A stretch of 64,000 nt of DNA from Chitinophaga sp. H8. GTDB taxonomy: Bacteria; Bacteroidota; Bacteroidia; Chitinophagales; Chitinophagaceae. Location of the stretch: contig NZ_JBEXAC010000001.1 of NCBI RefSeq assembly GCF_040567655.1, forward strand, positions 1,736,001-1,800,000, read 5' to 3'. The notes under the pieces are model-generated. The model had not been told where the DNA came from and ran no database searches. It saw only the letters and a list, made by a program, of their open reading frames with translations. Shown one piece after another: positions 1-8,629 of the stretch (position 1 is the stretch's first letter; every line of letters begins with the position of its first letter). The position numbers and the translations under genes are program-made.

Positions 1-578
1 ATGGTAAAATCACGCCGGATGACCAGACCTTTATCGGCTTGTCTAATATGCCGGAAATTATTTACGGTTTAAATGCACATGCTACTTATGGCGTAATAGA
101 CCTGTCTTTCTCCTTCCAGGGAGCAGCCCGCAATGATGTAGCACTGGCAGGCAGCTATGAAGGATCTGCCGGCAATAGTGGCGTACAGGATAATACGCCT
201 TTTTCCCGCACTTTTTACGGGAATGGTAATACCCCGTATTACCTGGTAGAGAACTCCTGGCGTCCGGACTTTACCAATGCCCGTTATCCGCGTCTTACTG
301 CCGATAAAGCCGGGTATCCGCAACATAATGGGTTGGCCAACTCTTTCTGGATCGTAGATGGTGCTTATCTGCGGCTTAAATCTGTGCAACTGGGCGTATC
401 CCTGGGCGAAAACGCTTTGGCGCGCTTAAAAATAGCACAGTGCCGTTTATATGTATCCGGCTTTAACCTGTTTACACTGGATCATCTGAAATACCTGGAT
501 CCGGAAATGCCGAACGTAAACAATGGTTTTTATCCGCAGCAACGGATGTATTCCGTAGGCACAAATATCACCTTCTAA
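1..578 (+). CDS. SusC/RagA-type TonB-dependent outer membrane protein, C-terminal end only
   Basis: The frame is open from the left edge (first full codon at base 3), so the gene starts outside the window and about 190 residues remain. The opening residues GKITPDDQTFIGLSNMPEI are the late-barrel signature of SusC-family transporters, and the end (YSVGTNITF) is a typical last beta strand with a terminal Phe. SusC proteins form the outer membrane channel that imports glycans captured by SusD. The SusD gene follows after 12 bases, as in a standard susCD operon. The substrate cannot be read from this piece. The family call is firm; the specificity is unknown. Confidence 0.93.
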   Translation, partial: GKITPDDQTFIGLSNMPEIIYGLNAHATYGVIDLSFSFQGAARNDVALAGSYEGSAGNSGVQDNTPFSRTFYGNGNTPYYLVENSWRPDFTNARYPRLTADKAGYPQHNGLANSFWIVDGAYLRLKSVQLGVSLGENALARLKIAQCRLYVSGFNLFTLDHLKYLDPEMPNVNNGFYPQQRMYSVGTNITF

Positions 579-590
579 ATCATCACCACC

Positions 591-2297
591 ATGAAAGGAT
601 TTCAATTTTTCAATATCGTCAAACGTCCCTTGCTGATTGCCTGCATTGTTTTGCTGACAGGGCAGGGATGTAAGCTGGATGTGGTGCCGCAGGACCGGTA
701 TACGGATGCCCTGATATGGCAAAGCCAGGATAATATCGATTTATATATCCAGGACCAGTACCAGGTATTTAAAACCTTTGCATTTGGCAGATTTCCTATA
801 GGATATGATAATGCCACCGATGCCCTGACCGACCTGATGAAATATACATCGGACGTACCAGGCAATGGTACCGTGAACAGGTTGGTATTTGAGCCGGGAG
901 GGGTGAGCCCTTCCAGCCTGTACCTGGATTTCTGGTCAGCGGGTTACGGGCATATCCGCCGTATCAATGAGTTTTTATCCGGGCTGAATAAGTATGCGAA
1001 GCTGGAAGATAAAAACAAACAGTTGTATGAAGCGGAAGCACGGTTTCTGCGGGGATATGTCTACTTCTGGCTGGTAAAGCTGCATGGCAGTGTGGTGATC
1101 CTGGATCAGCTGGCTTTTAACAAAGATAATAAGCGGTCGGGTGAGGATGCCTGCTGGAATTTTATAGCAGCAGACTTTGCCTTTGCAGCGGAACATCTTC
1201 CGGCAGAACGTACCGGTAAAGCACAAGGCCGGGTTACGCAGGGCGCTGCTTATGGCATGCTGGCCAAAACGTGGCTTTATGCAGCTTCTATAGCGGAGTA
1301 CGATAAGAAGCAATTTAATCAGGATGCCCTTACGGGGGTGCCTGCGGAGAAAAAAGCAGCGTATTACAAAAATGCGATGGATGCCGCCGCCGTAGTGATC
1401 AGGCTGGCTAGTGAAGGAAAGTATACGCTGGAAGGAGATTATAAAAAACTGTTCAGCCAGCGCAACAGCAAAGAATCCCTGCTCACCATCCAGTTTATGA
1501 AACCCGGCGTTGTACATGAGTTTGACCGCACTTTTTGTCCGCCTGCAGATGTGAGTGGTGCCCTGGTAGCAGGCGTACCTACGGCAGAGCTGGCGGATGA
1601 ATTTGAAATGGCAGATGGCAGCAGGTTTTCCTGGAATAATCCGGCGATGGCAGGAGATCCCTATGTTAACCGGGAGCCCCGTTTTTATGCTACCATTTTA
1701 TATAATGGCAGCAGCTGGAAAAACAGAACGATGAACACTACGCCAGCCAATAGTCTGGAAGGATTTGTGGAATACAAGAGTGTGGCAGAACCGCGTAAAA
1801 CAGTAACCGGGTACTATATACGTAAAATGCTGGATGAGGGAAATACCAACATCCTGGATAGTAAAAGTGATCAGTCGTGGATGGTAATGCGTTATGCAGA
1901 AGTACTATTGATCCATGCAGAAGCTGCCGGCAAATCAGGCGACTTCAATGCCGCGACGGCTTCCCTGAAAGCAGTACGCGGAAGGGTACAACTGCCGGCA
2001 ATTAATATTACCTCTGAACCGCAGCTGATGACCGCCATTGAACATGAACGTAAGGTGGAACTGGCTTTTGAGGGGGAACGTTACTGGGATTTGCGCCGCT
2101 GGAGAAAAGCGCATATTGTACTTAATAATACCCGGTTTCACGGCCATAAAATAACGGCTAGCGGAAGCGGCTTTAATTACGAGGTGATAGATTGTGATAA
2201 ACAGAACCGCTATTTTCCTGCATCGTTTTATTATATGCCTGTTCCACAATCAGAAATTGTAAATAATACTGCCATGAGCCAGATCCAAGGCTGGTAA
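591..2297 (+). CDS. SusD/RagB family glycan-binding lipoprotein
   Basis: 568 residues. The N-terminus carries a lipoprotein signal with lipobox LTGQGC (Cys27), so the mature protein should be anchored at the outer membrane. SusD hallmarks are visible: helical TPR-like stretches such as YEAEARFLRGYVYFWLVKLHG (near residue 150), MRYAEVLLIHAEAAGKSG (near 435), and the late ERKVELAFEGERYWDLRRW block (near 485). Length fits the family (about 500-600). SusD proteins bind glycan at the cell surface and act as a lid on the SusC channel encoded just upstream. The ligand is unknown. Confidence 0.95.
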   Translation: MKGFQFFNIVKRPLLIACIVLLTGQGCKLDVVPQDRYTDALIWQSQDNIDLYIQDQYQVFKTFAFGRFPIGYDNATDALTDLMKYTSDVPGNGTVNRLVFEPGGVSPSSLYLDFWSAGYGHIRRINEFLSGLNKYAKLEDKNKQLYEAEARFLRGYVYFWLVKLHGSVVILDQLAFNKDNKRSGEDACWNFIAADFAFAAEHLPAERTGKAQGRVTQGAAYGMLAKTWLYAASIAEYDKKQFNQDALTGVPAEKKAAYYKNAMDAAAVVIRLASEGKYTLEGDYKKLFSQRNSKESLLTIQFMKPGVVHEFDRTFCPPADVSGALVAGVPTAELADEFEMADGSRFSWNNPAMAGDPYVNREPRFYATILYNGSSWKNRTMNTTPANSLEGFVEYKSVAEPRKTVTGYYIRKMLDEGNTNILDSKSDQSWMVMRYAEVLLIHAEAAGKSGDFNAATASLKAVRGRVQLPAINITSEPQLMTAIEHERKVELAFEGERYWDLRRWRKAHIVLNNTRFHGHKITASGSGFNYEVIDCDKQNRYFPASFYYMPVPQSEIVNNTAMSQIQGW

Positions 2298-2323
2298 TTC
2301 ATTCACTGTCAAAATATATCATC

Positions 2324-4078
2324 ATGAAACTATTCACTATTGCTATCATATCGATATTTTTCTCCGGTGTATTGGAAAGTTGTGTTAAACCAGACCCGGC
2401 AAAACCAAATGATCAAAATCAGTTGTCTGATATCTGGATTGCTGTTCCCGGCAAAGGTGTGGCAGAAACAAAATTCAATGGGGTAGTCAATGCCTCACAG
2501 GATACTATCTATTTTAACCTGCCGGCAGAATTTCCTTTTGGTTCCGGAAAAGGTATTGATCTTACCCAAGTAATGGTAAGAGCCAATATCCCGGTAGATG
2601 CCCGGATAAGCCCTTCGCTGGCCAGTCCGCAGGATCTTTCCAATCCGCTTCGGGTACAGCTGATAGCTGGCAATGGCATCAGTAAGAGTGTGGTGCTTGC
2701 CGCCAGAACGAATGGTATTAATCCGGATGTGGATTTTCGTTACAATGCACTCAATGGCCGTTCTACAAAAATAGATCCTTCTTATCCCTATTACAAGAAC
2801 CGTACAGCCGAAAGCATAGCCGATGAAATAGCACTGGCAGGTTATCAGGCCGTACACTATATGGTAGTGAATGAGCTGGAGGTGCGATCCGACCTGGTAG
2901 ATGCATTTCATCAGCGGGGTATAGCCGTATGGCTGCTGGTATTTGGTAATGGTACTTACTCTGCCTGGGGCTTTCCGGCTGGGTGGGAGAACTGGAAAAT
3001 GCAGGTGCTGAACCCAGGTAATGTAGCGGCCGGCTTTACCTACTTTTCTCCTTTCAGCGCCAGTTATGTGGCCTGGAAAAAGAGTGTACTGGCTTCCCTG
3101 GTGTCTACCATTCCTTTTGATGGGGTAGAAATATTTGAGCCTTTCTTTCCGGATTTTGCCTGGAATGGTATTGAGAATGCGATCTATGGCGATATAGGAC
3201 CAAATGCACAACAGGCCTTTCAGCAAAAACATGGTTTGTCTATCCCCAATTTTACCAATCCTGCAGATCCCAACTATTATAAAACCAATACCAGCCTGTA
3301 CAATACCTGGGTACAATTCCGGGTGGACGGGCTGAAGGACATGCATACGGAGATCTTTAACGGCGCTAATGGTATTCGTGCTGCCCGTCCGGATATCCTG
3401 GTAGGTGCATGGGGAGTAGGATTAAACTGGGGTGGTGCCGTATCCTTATTACGGGAATTGCAGGGACTGGATGGCGCTTCGCTGGTTACTGCACTGAACC
3501 CGGATATTTATTTCCTGGAAACACACTGGCCCGACTGGATTAAGACAGACCTTACCCCAGGATATATAACCGACTATCAGCCGTTTTTTGACCAGGTACG
3601 TAATGTGAAGCCGAACCTGCCAATTGGCATACAGACCGATTATGGTTCCCACCGTAATATGATCCGTTCTGCATCCTGGATGCATGATTTTGACAGCATT
3701 GCTACCCAGCGCGGGTATTCCACTTCAATGGGCTATGAGTATCACATTGGTGGCACTACTTACTTTGTAAAGCCTAAACCCGTTAAAGCCGCGCGTCAGA
3801 GCAATGGCTCCATCATCATTTCTTTTAATAAAAGAATTGATGCTACTACTGGAGGTGATGCCAACCATTATGTATTCAAGCAAAATGGTGCGGTACAGCA
3901 GGTGAATCTCACCAGCGTAACGGTGGATGGCAACCGTGTAATATTACAGGCCGGCAATTTCCCTGCAGGTAGCTTCGAGATAGCCGTGAGCTATATCCAG
4001 GATACGCCCTCCTTATGGCTGTTTACCGACTTCCCTGCCAATGAAGTGGTGGCCGGTAGTATGGTAACAGTACCTTAA
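2324..4078 (+). CDS. Lipoprotein with TIM-barrel glycoside-hydrolase-like domain
   Basis: 584 residues starting with a lipoprotein signal (lipobox VLESC, Cys20). Residues about 35-125 look like a beta-sandwich of the kind found at the front of SusE/SusF-type surface proteins. Residues about 135-480 read as a TIM barrel: alternating hydrophobic strands, the acidic strand end DGVEIFEPFFPDF near residue 270, and aromatic blocks such as ETHWPDWIKTD. A C-terminal Ig-like segment (residues about 490-575) follows. It lies 26 bases after susD and is probably cotranscribed, which suggests a surface enzyme or binding protein acting on the imported glycan. No specific CAZy family is recognised, and catalytic residues are not assigned. 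Confidence 0.6.
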   Translation: MKLFTIAIISIFFSGVLESCVKPDPAKPNDQNQLSDIWIAVPGKGVAETKFNGVVNASQDTIYFNLPAEFPFGSGKGIDLTQVMVRANIPVDARISPSLASPQDLSNPLRVQLIAGNGISKSVVLAARTNGINPDVDFRYNALNGRSTKIDPSYPYYKNRTAESIADEIALAGYQAVHYMVVNELEVRSDLVDAFHQRGIAVWLLVFGNGTYSAWGFPAGWENWKMQVLNPGNVAAGFTYFSPFSASYVAWKKSVLASLVSTIPFDGVEIFEPFFPDFAWNGIENAIYGDIGPNAQQAFQQKHGLSIPNFTNPADPNYYKTNTSLYNTWVQFRVDGLKDMHTEIFNGANGIRAARPDILVGAWGVGLNWGGAVSLLRELQGLDGASLVTALNPDIYFLETHWPDWIKTDLTPGYITDYQPFFDQVRNVKPNLPIGIQTDYGSHRNMIRSASWMHDFDSIATQRGYSTSMGYEYHIGGTTYFVKPKPVKAARQSNGSIIISFNKRIDATTGGDANHYVFKQNGAVQQVNLTSVTVDGNRVILQAGNFPAGSFEIAVSYIQDTPSLWLFTDFPANEVVAGSMVTVP

Positions 4079-4085
4079 AGAGCTT

Positions 4086-4284
4086 TTAGCTGTTAGCCTT
4101 TAGCTGTTAGCTCCCTGCATTTTGCCGGGGTGGAGGATTACTCCTTAGCTAATGGCTAAAGGCTTGCTGCTAGTAGTCATCATTAGAACGCTTTTACCCG
4201 CCCTTTACTATGGCTTTACGAGGGAGTACACCCTGTTTAGCATGCTATAATCTCCGAAGCTAACAGCTAAAGGCTAACAGCTAA
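4086..4284. repeat. 27-bp perfect inverted repeat closing the SusCD locus
   Basis: The left arm (4086-4112) and right arm (4258-4284) are exact reverse complements. Each arm is itself a near-tandem of TTAGCTGTTAGCC and TTAGCTGTTAGCT. A weaker related stretch lies between them near 4146-4164. No reading frame is convincing in the 328 bases between the lipoprotein gene and the hydroxylase gene. The repeat could act as a transcription barrier or be a REP-like element. Confidence 0.75.
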
Positions 4285-4406
4285 TAGCTCACTTCTACAG
4301 TTCGTCCCCTTAATTCTACAGGTCAATAGAAATTTGCTGGTTGCCTTGCCGACTATCTGCACTTTTGTTCCGGATGATTTTACACATGTGTATTAAACCG
4401 GAACAT

Positions 4407-5069
4407 ATGAAACTGGATAAAATTAACAACAAGGGGCAGGCCCGGTTATTTAAGAGTAAGTACCTGGAGATCCTGACCAAAACACATCCGCTGATTATCT
4501 TTGGTATTTATATACCTATTATCGGGTATATGCTTTATTACAGCAAAGTGGCATTGCATTATTCCTTTAGAAGGATAACACTGACCTATTTCGGCGCTGT
4601 CTTCTTCTGGTCGTTCTTCGAATATATTGCCCACCGTTATATTTTTCATTTGGTGAGTGATAAACCCTTTTGGCAAAAGGTAGGTTATACGATGCACGGT
4701 AATCATCATCATTATCCGCGTGATAAACAACGGCTTTTTATGCCGCCTGTACCCAGCCTGATTATTTCAGGGGGGCTCTTTACCATTTTCTATTGCCTGA
4801 TGAGGGGCAATGCATTTGTATTTTTTCCAGGATTTATCTCCGGATATCTGGCATATGCCAGCATGCATTATGCAATCCATGCCTGGGCACCACCCTTTAA
4901 ATGGATGAAACCACTCTGGCGTAATCATCACCTCCATCATTATAAGGATGAAGAATTGGGCTTTGGAGTAAGTTCTACGCTGTGGGATATGGTATTTGGC
5001 ACCATGTTTAACCTGGCTAAAGAGCCGGAGGACAGAGAACAGGTAAAGCAACTGACTTTTGATAAATGA
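4407..5069 (+). CDS. Fatty acid hydroxylase / sterol desaturase superfamily membrane protein
   Basis: 220 residues from the ATG at 4407. An upstream ATG at 4341 would add 22 residues that do not look like this family. The histidine clusters of the di-iron fatty acid hydroxylase superfamily are all present: HRYIFH, HGNHHH, HYAIH and HHLHHYKDEELGFG. At least four hydrophobic helices surround them (for example IFGIYIPIIGYMLYY and FWSFFEYIA). Such enzymes hydroxylate acyl chains, including the amide-linked acyl chain of sphingolipids. It is the first gene of a tight operon with a lipid-binding START protein and two SDR enzymes. The superfamily call is strong; the substrate is inferred. Confidence 0.88.
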   Translation: MKLDKINNKGQARLFKSKYLEILTKTHPLIIFGIYIPIIGYMLYYSKVALHYSFRRITLTYFGAVFFWSFFEYIAHRYIFHLVSDKPFWQKVGYTMHGNHHHYPRDKQRLFMPPVPSLIISGGLFTIFYCLMRGNAFVFFPGFISGYLAYASMHYAIHAWAPPFKWMKPLWRNHHLHHYKDEELGFGVSSTLWDMVFGTMFNLAKEPEDREQVKQLTFDK

Positions 5070-5091
5070 AGGGAACTAAAAATGTGATAAC

Positions 5092-5730
5092 ATGAAAAAG
5101 CGATTTATTTTCTTGCTGCTTCAGCTAATGATAGCGTCGTGGTTATATGCTGCCCAGTCTGCCGGCGACTTTAAACTGGTGAAACAGGACGAGGTCATCT
5201 CTCTCTATGAAAGATGGATTCCGGGAGCAGGAGGAGGGCAGGTCCGGCAGATAAAAGCGATTTTCCTGGTACAGTCGGATGTAGCCGCAGTAGCCCGCCT
5301 GCTTACAAATCAGGCCATGGGCACTAACTGGAACACCAATGCTAAAGTATACCAGGTATTGTTGTCCGGTGTTGCAGATAACTGGATCACGTACACCCGG
5401 TATGGGATACCCTGGCCTTTCGGAGATCAGGATTGTTGTTTGAGTTATCATCTGTATAAAGATCCGGAACGCAACAGAACGGGGGAGATCACCTTTGAAA
5501 GTACGCTGCATAATAAGTTTCCCGTATCATATGACGTAGCCCGCATTACCGGTACACGGGGAAAGTGGCTGATGGAGGATGAAGGGGACGGGCATATGAA
5601 GATCACTTACATGATTACTACGGACCGCAGTAAAAAAGTGCCAAGATGGGTTTCGGACCCTATTATCCGGAATAATCTTTTTTCTACCATGACCACCTTT
5701 AGAAATATTTTGGAAAACCATCGTTTATGA
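5092..5730 (+). CDS. START-domain lipid-binding protein, secreted
   Basis: 212 residues with an N-terminal signal peptide (MKKRFIFLLLQLMIASWLYA) and no lipobox. The body reads as a START/Bet v1-type domain: FKLVKQDEVISLYERWIP at the start, the mid block YTRYGIPWPFGDQDCCLSYHL (PWP...D signature), and a C-terminal amphipathic helix (FSTMTTFRNILENH). START domains hold a lipid in a deep pocket. Its place between a hydroxylase and an SDR suggests it carries or presents a lipid in the periplasm. The next gene starts inside its stop codon (ATGA overlap), implying translational coupling. Confidence 0.8.
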   Translation: MKKRFIFLLLQLMIASWLYAAQSAGDFKLVKQDEVISLYERWIPGAGGGQVRQIKAIFLVQSDVAAVARLLTNQAMGTNWNTNAKVYQVLLSGVADNWITYTRYGIPWPFGDQDCCLSYHLYKDPERNRTGEITFESTLHNKFPVSYDVARITGTRGKWLMEDEGDGHMKITYMITTDRSKKVPRWVSDPIIRNNLFSTMTTFRNILENHRL

Positions 5731-6530
5731 ATGATCAGCAATACACCCTGATAACGGGAGCCAGTTCAGGTTTAGGAAAGGAATTTGCCATACAGGTGGC
5801 TCGCTCCGGCCGTAATATCATTCTGATAGCATTACCTGGTGGTGCTGCCCGGCTACTGGCTGCCAGCCTGATGGAAGAGTTTGGTATAGATGCACAGGTA
5901 TTTGAATTTGATCTTACGGATAGTATTGAGCTGAGATATCATATTGTATATATCCTGAAACATTTCAGTATCAACTTTCTTATTAATAATGCCGGAGTAG
6001 GTGGTACGTCTGCGATTGTAGATACCTCACTTGAAAGGATAGATCAGATCATTCAGCTGAATGTAAGAAGTATGGCGCTACTCACGCACTTGCTGATCCC
6101 GCACCTGCTCACCCATGAGCACAGCTATATTATGAATATCTCCAGTATGGCAGCATTTACGCCCATTGCCTATAAAACGGTGTATCCGGCATCCAAGGCG
6201 TTTATCTCCTCTTTTTCACTGGGGTTAAGAGAAGAGTTGGCAGGGACGGGTTTGTCGGTGAGTGTGGTGTATCCAGGGCCTATTATGACCAACTCCAGCA
6301 CTACCAGGAGGGTGATCAGCCAGGGACGGAAAGGGAAGATGGGGTTATTGTCTGCCGCAGAGATTGCCAGTATTGCATTGAGCCGGACTTTGACCCAACA
6401 TCCTACAATTATTCCGGGATTCATGAACAAAGTGAATCATTTTCTGATGGGCATTCTGCCTATGCGGTTAAAACTACGAATTGTATCGAGGGAAGTAAAA
6501 AAAGAAATACAGTATACCCCCACTGTTTAA
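5727..6530 (+). CDS. Short-chain dehydrogenase/reductase (classical SDR)
   Basis: 267 residues. It has the classical SDR pattern: cofactor motif TGASSGLG near residue 11, NNAG near 88, a catalytic Ser in NISSMAAF, and YPASK as the YxxxK active site. The rest resembles SDRs acting on lipids, such as 3-ketoacyl or 3-ketosphinganine reductases, but this is family-level knowledge, not proof. A C-terminal hydrophobic segment (MNKVNHFLMGILPMRLKLRI) suggests membrane association. It overlaps the START gene by 4 bases and is followed 9 bases later by an extended SDR. Confidence 0.88.
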   Translation: MNDQQYTLITGASSGLGKEFAIQVARSGRNIILIALPGGAARLLAASLMEEFGIDAQVFEFDLTDSIELRYHIVYILKHFSINFLINNAGVGGTSAIVDTSLERIDQIIQLNVRSMALLTHLLIPHLLTHEHSYIMNISSMAAFTPIAYKTVYPASKAFISSFSLGLREELAGTGLSVSVVYPGPIMTNSSTTRRVISQGRKGKMGLLSAAEIASIALSRTLTQHPTIIPGFMNKVNHFLMGILPMRLKLRIVSREVKKEIQYTPTV

Positions 6531-6539
6531 TCAACTGAT

Positions 6540-7526
6540 ATGAAAAAAGTATTAATAACCGGCGCAAACGGTTTCCTGGGATCTAATCTCACCAGGGAAT
6601 TATACCGGCTGGGATATGAGGTGAGGATATTGGTAAGGGCAGGCGCTGATCTGAAAGGTGTGGCTGATATCCCCTGTGAAATATTTTTCGGAAATATTGA
6701 TCATCAGGAAGAAGTGCTTCAGGCCGTAGTGGGGTGTAATGTAGTGATACATGCAGCCTCTATTACTGATCAGTGGAATATTACCTTTGAACAATATGAG
6801 CGGGTAAACTATACCGGCACCCGGAATATTGCAGATGCTTGCCTGGCAGCGCAGGTAGACCGCTTTATTTATGTAAGCACCGCCAATACAATGGGACCGG
6901 GAAGTAAAACACAGCCTGGAAGTGAATTGAGCGGGTTTACCTTGTTTCATGCTAACTCTGGCTATATCAATACCAAGTATATGGCCCAGCAATATGTATT
7001 GGAACAGGTGGAGCGGAATCACCTGCCTGCTATTATTGTAAATCCTACTTTTATGATCGGGCCTAATGACATTAAGCCCAGTTCCGGTAAGCTACTCCTG
7101 TACGGACTACATAAAAAGGTGTTGTTTTATCCACCGGGAGGCAAGAATTTTGTTTATATTAATGATGTTTGTCAGGGAATTATTAATGCCCTGGATAATG
7201 GCAAGGTGGGAGAATGTTATTTACTGGCCGGTCAGAACCTGTCTTATAAAGAGTTTTTCCAGTTAGTAAATGATACAGAAAAGGCGCCTGGCATCATGAT
7301 CCGGATACCGGTATTTGTGATGAAAATGGCCGGCGCCTTCGGTACCCTGAGAGAGAAGGTAATAGGCAAATCCAGCAAACTGAATTATACGGCTGCTTAT
7401 TTGCTGTGTCTGGATAATTACTATTCCGGGAAGAAATCAGAACGGGAACTACAGGTGAAGTATACCCCGGTGAAAGAAGCGGTAAAAAGAGCACTCAGCT
7501 GGTTTAAAGAGAACAATTATTGCTAA
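6540..7526 (+). CDS. Extended SDR / NAD-dependent epimerase-dehydratase family protein
   Basis: 328 residues. The Rossmann motif GANGFLGSNL lies at residues 8-17, a Ser/Thr triad element in YVSTANTMGPG, and the catalytic YxxxK as YINTKYM. It resembles the 3-beta-hydroxysteroid dehydrogenase / dihydroflavonol reductase branch, the same broad group as bacterial ceramide reductases. Together with the hydroxylase, START protein and classical SDR it suggests a small lipid-modification pathway. The stop codon TAA shares its last base with the ATG of the kinase gene (TAATG), so the enzyme and sensor genes are translationally coupled. Confidence 0.85.
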   Translation: MKKVLITGANGFLGSNLTRELYRLGYEVRILVRAGADLKGVADIPCEIFFGNIDHQEEVLQAVVGCNVVIHAASITDQWNITFEQYERVNYTGTRNIADACLAAQVDRFIYVSTANTMGPGSKTQPGSELSGFTLFHANSGYINTKYMAQQYVLEQVERNHLPAIIVNPTFMIGPNDIKPSSGKLLLYGLHKKVLFYPPGGKNFVYINDVCQGIINALDNGKVGECYLLAGQNLSYKEFFQLVNDTEKAPGIMIRIPVFVMKMAGAFGTLREKVIGKSSKLNYTAAYLLCLDNYYSGKKSERELQVKYTPVKEAVKRALSWFKENNYC

Positions 7527-8629
7527 TGATACCAAGAAGAAGGTCAGATAAGCGGGATGATTTTTTCAACAATGCGCAGTTGTTTAACAGCAAGCTGTTC
7601 CGGTACCTGTCGAGAATCATTGTCCTTTATATTTTCAGTGCTATTTTCAAATCCTTTGATCTCTCGTTTATCCAGGAAGTGCGTACCTCTGCTTTCCGGT
7701 CGCAGATCTTCAGCCTGTTTTATGTGGTCTTTGGGTTGATTGTATGGGAAGGAGGGGTAGCCGTTTCCAAATATGTAGAGAAAAGAGTAGTGCAGGATCA
7801 CGTTTCGGGCAGGCTGGTGATTCTTTGCGGAGCGTTGCTGGTATATGGAGCACTTGCTTCCTTTGTATTCGGGTTTCTGTATGCAGAACTGGATATCCTG
7901 TTGTTTAACCGGTATGAAGCCTGGGAAAGCTTTATTTCCGTGAGCTATAATATGAACTTTGGGATCTTTCTGTTTTATGTATTGATACTGGCATTTAATG
8001 GCATCACTTTTTATTACAAAGCCTGGAAAGAATACCAGCTAAAGACAGAGCGGCTGATGCGGGAAAACATTCAGGCCAAGTATGACGCCCTCCGTAATCA
8101 GATCGATCCGCATTTCTTTTTTAATTCTCTGAGTGTGCTTACAAATCTGGTGTATAAAAGTGCAGATCTCTCGGCAGAGTATATTACCCAGCTGGCCAAA
8201 ATATACCGGTATATCCTGGATAAGAAATTCGATAACCTGGTTACTATACAAACAGAGCTGGATTTCCTGGAATCGTATCTTTTCCTGATCAGCATCCGGC
8301 ATCAGCAGAGTATACAGTTTCAAGCAGATGTAGATGAACAGGTAAAGGATAAAGGGATGATACCGCCAGCTACGTTGCAAATGCTGGTAGAAAATGCGAT
8401 CAAGCATAACCGTTTTTCTACCAACGACCCTTTGGTGATCACCCTGAAAAGTGAAGATGGATTTTTGTTGATGTCGAATCCACTGAGAAAGAAAACCATT
8501 CCGGAAATATCTTCCGGCATAGGATTGAATAATATCCGTAAACGATATGAGTTGGCCAGTAATATGGGCATAGGCGTGGTGAACTCCGGAGATTATTTTA
8601 TTGTAAAAATTCCAATTATCCTGCAGTAA
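7526..8629 (+). CDS. LytS-family sensor histidine kinase
   Basis: 367 residues from the ATG at 7526, which overlaps the previous stop by one base. Four hydrophobic helices fill residues about 25-165. The cytoplasmic part carries the His_kinase signature NQIDPHFFFNSLSVLTNLV with phospho-acceptor His196, then an ATPase region with an N box (MLVENAIKHN) and a G box (GIGLNNIRKRYEL). It should autophosphorylate on a membrane or ligand signal and pass the phosphate to the LytTR regulator that overlaps its stop. Fusion to the end of a lipid-enzyme operon is unusual and suggests that it senses the envelope change those enzymes make. Confidence 0.92.
   Translation: MIPRRRSDKRDDFFNNAQLFNSKLFRYLSRIIVLYIFSAIFKSFDLSFIQEVRTSAFRSQIFSLFYVVFGLIVWEGGVAVSKYVEKRVVQDHVSGRLVILCGALLVYGALASFVFGFLYAELDILLFNRYEAWESFISVSYNMNFGIFLFYVLILAFNGITFYYKAWKEYQLKTERLMRENIQAKYDALRNQIDPHFFFNSLSVLTNLVYKSADLSAEYITQLAKIYRYILDKKFDNLVTIQTELDFLESYLFLISIRHQQSIQFQADVDEQVKDKGMIPPATLQMLVENAIKHNRFSTNDPLVITLKSEDGFLLMSNPLRKKTIPEISSGIGLNNIRKRYELASNMGIGVVNSGDYFIVKIPIILQ

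Noticed and set aside
4081..4290. CRISPR-like array from repeated TTAGCTGTTAGC units
   Set aside because: Only a few copies in inverted orientation, with no regular spacers.
4341..4406. Upstream ATG adding 22 residues to the fatty acid hydroxylase
   Set aside because: The added residues are not typical for the family, and the ATG at 4407 gives a normal N-terminus.
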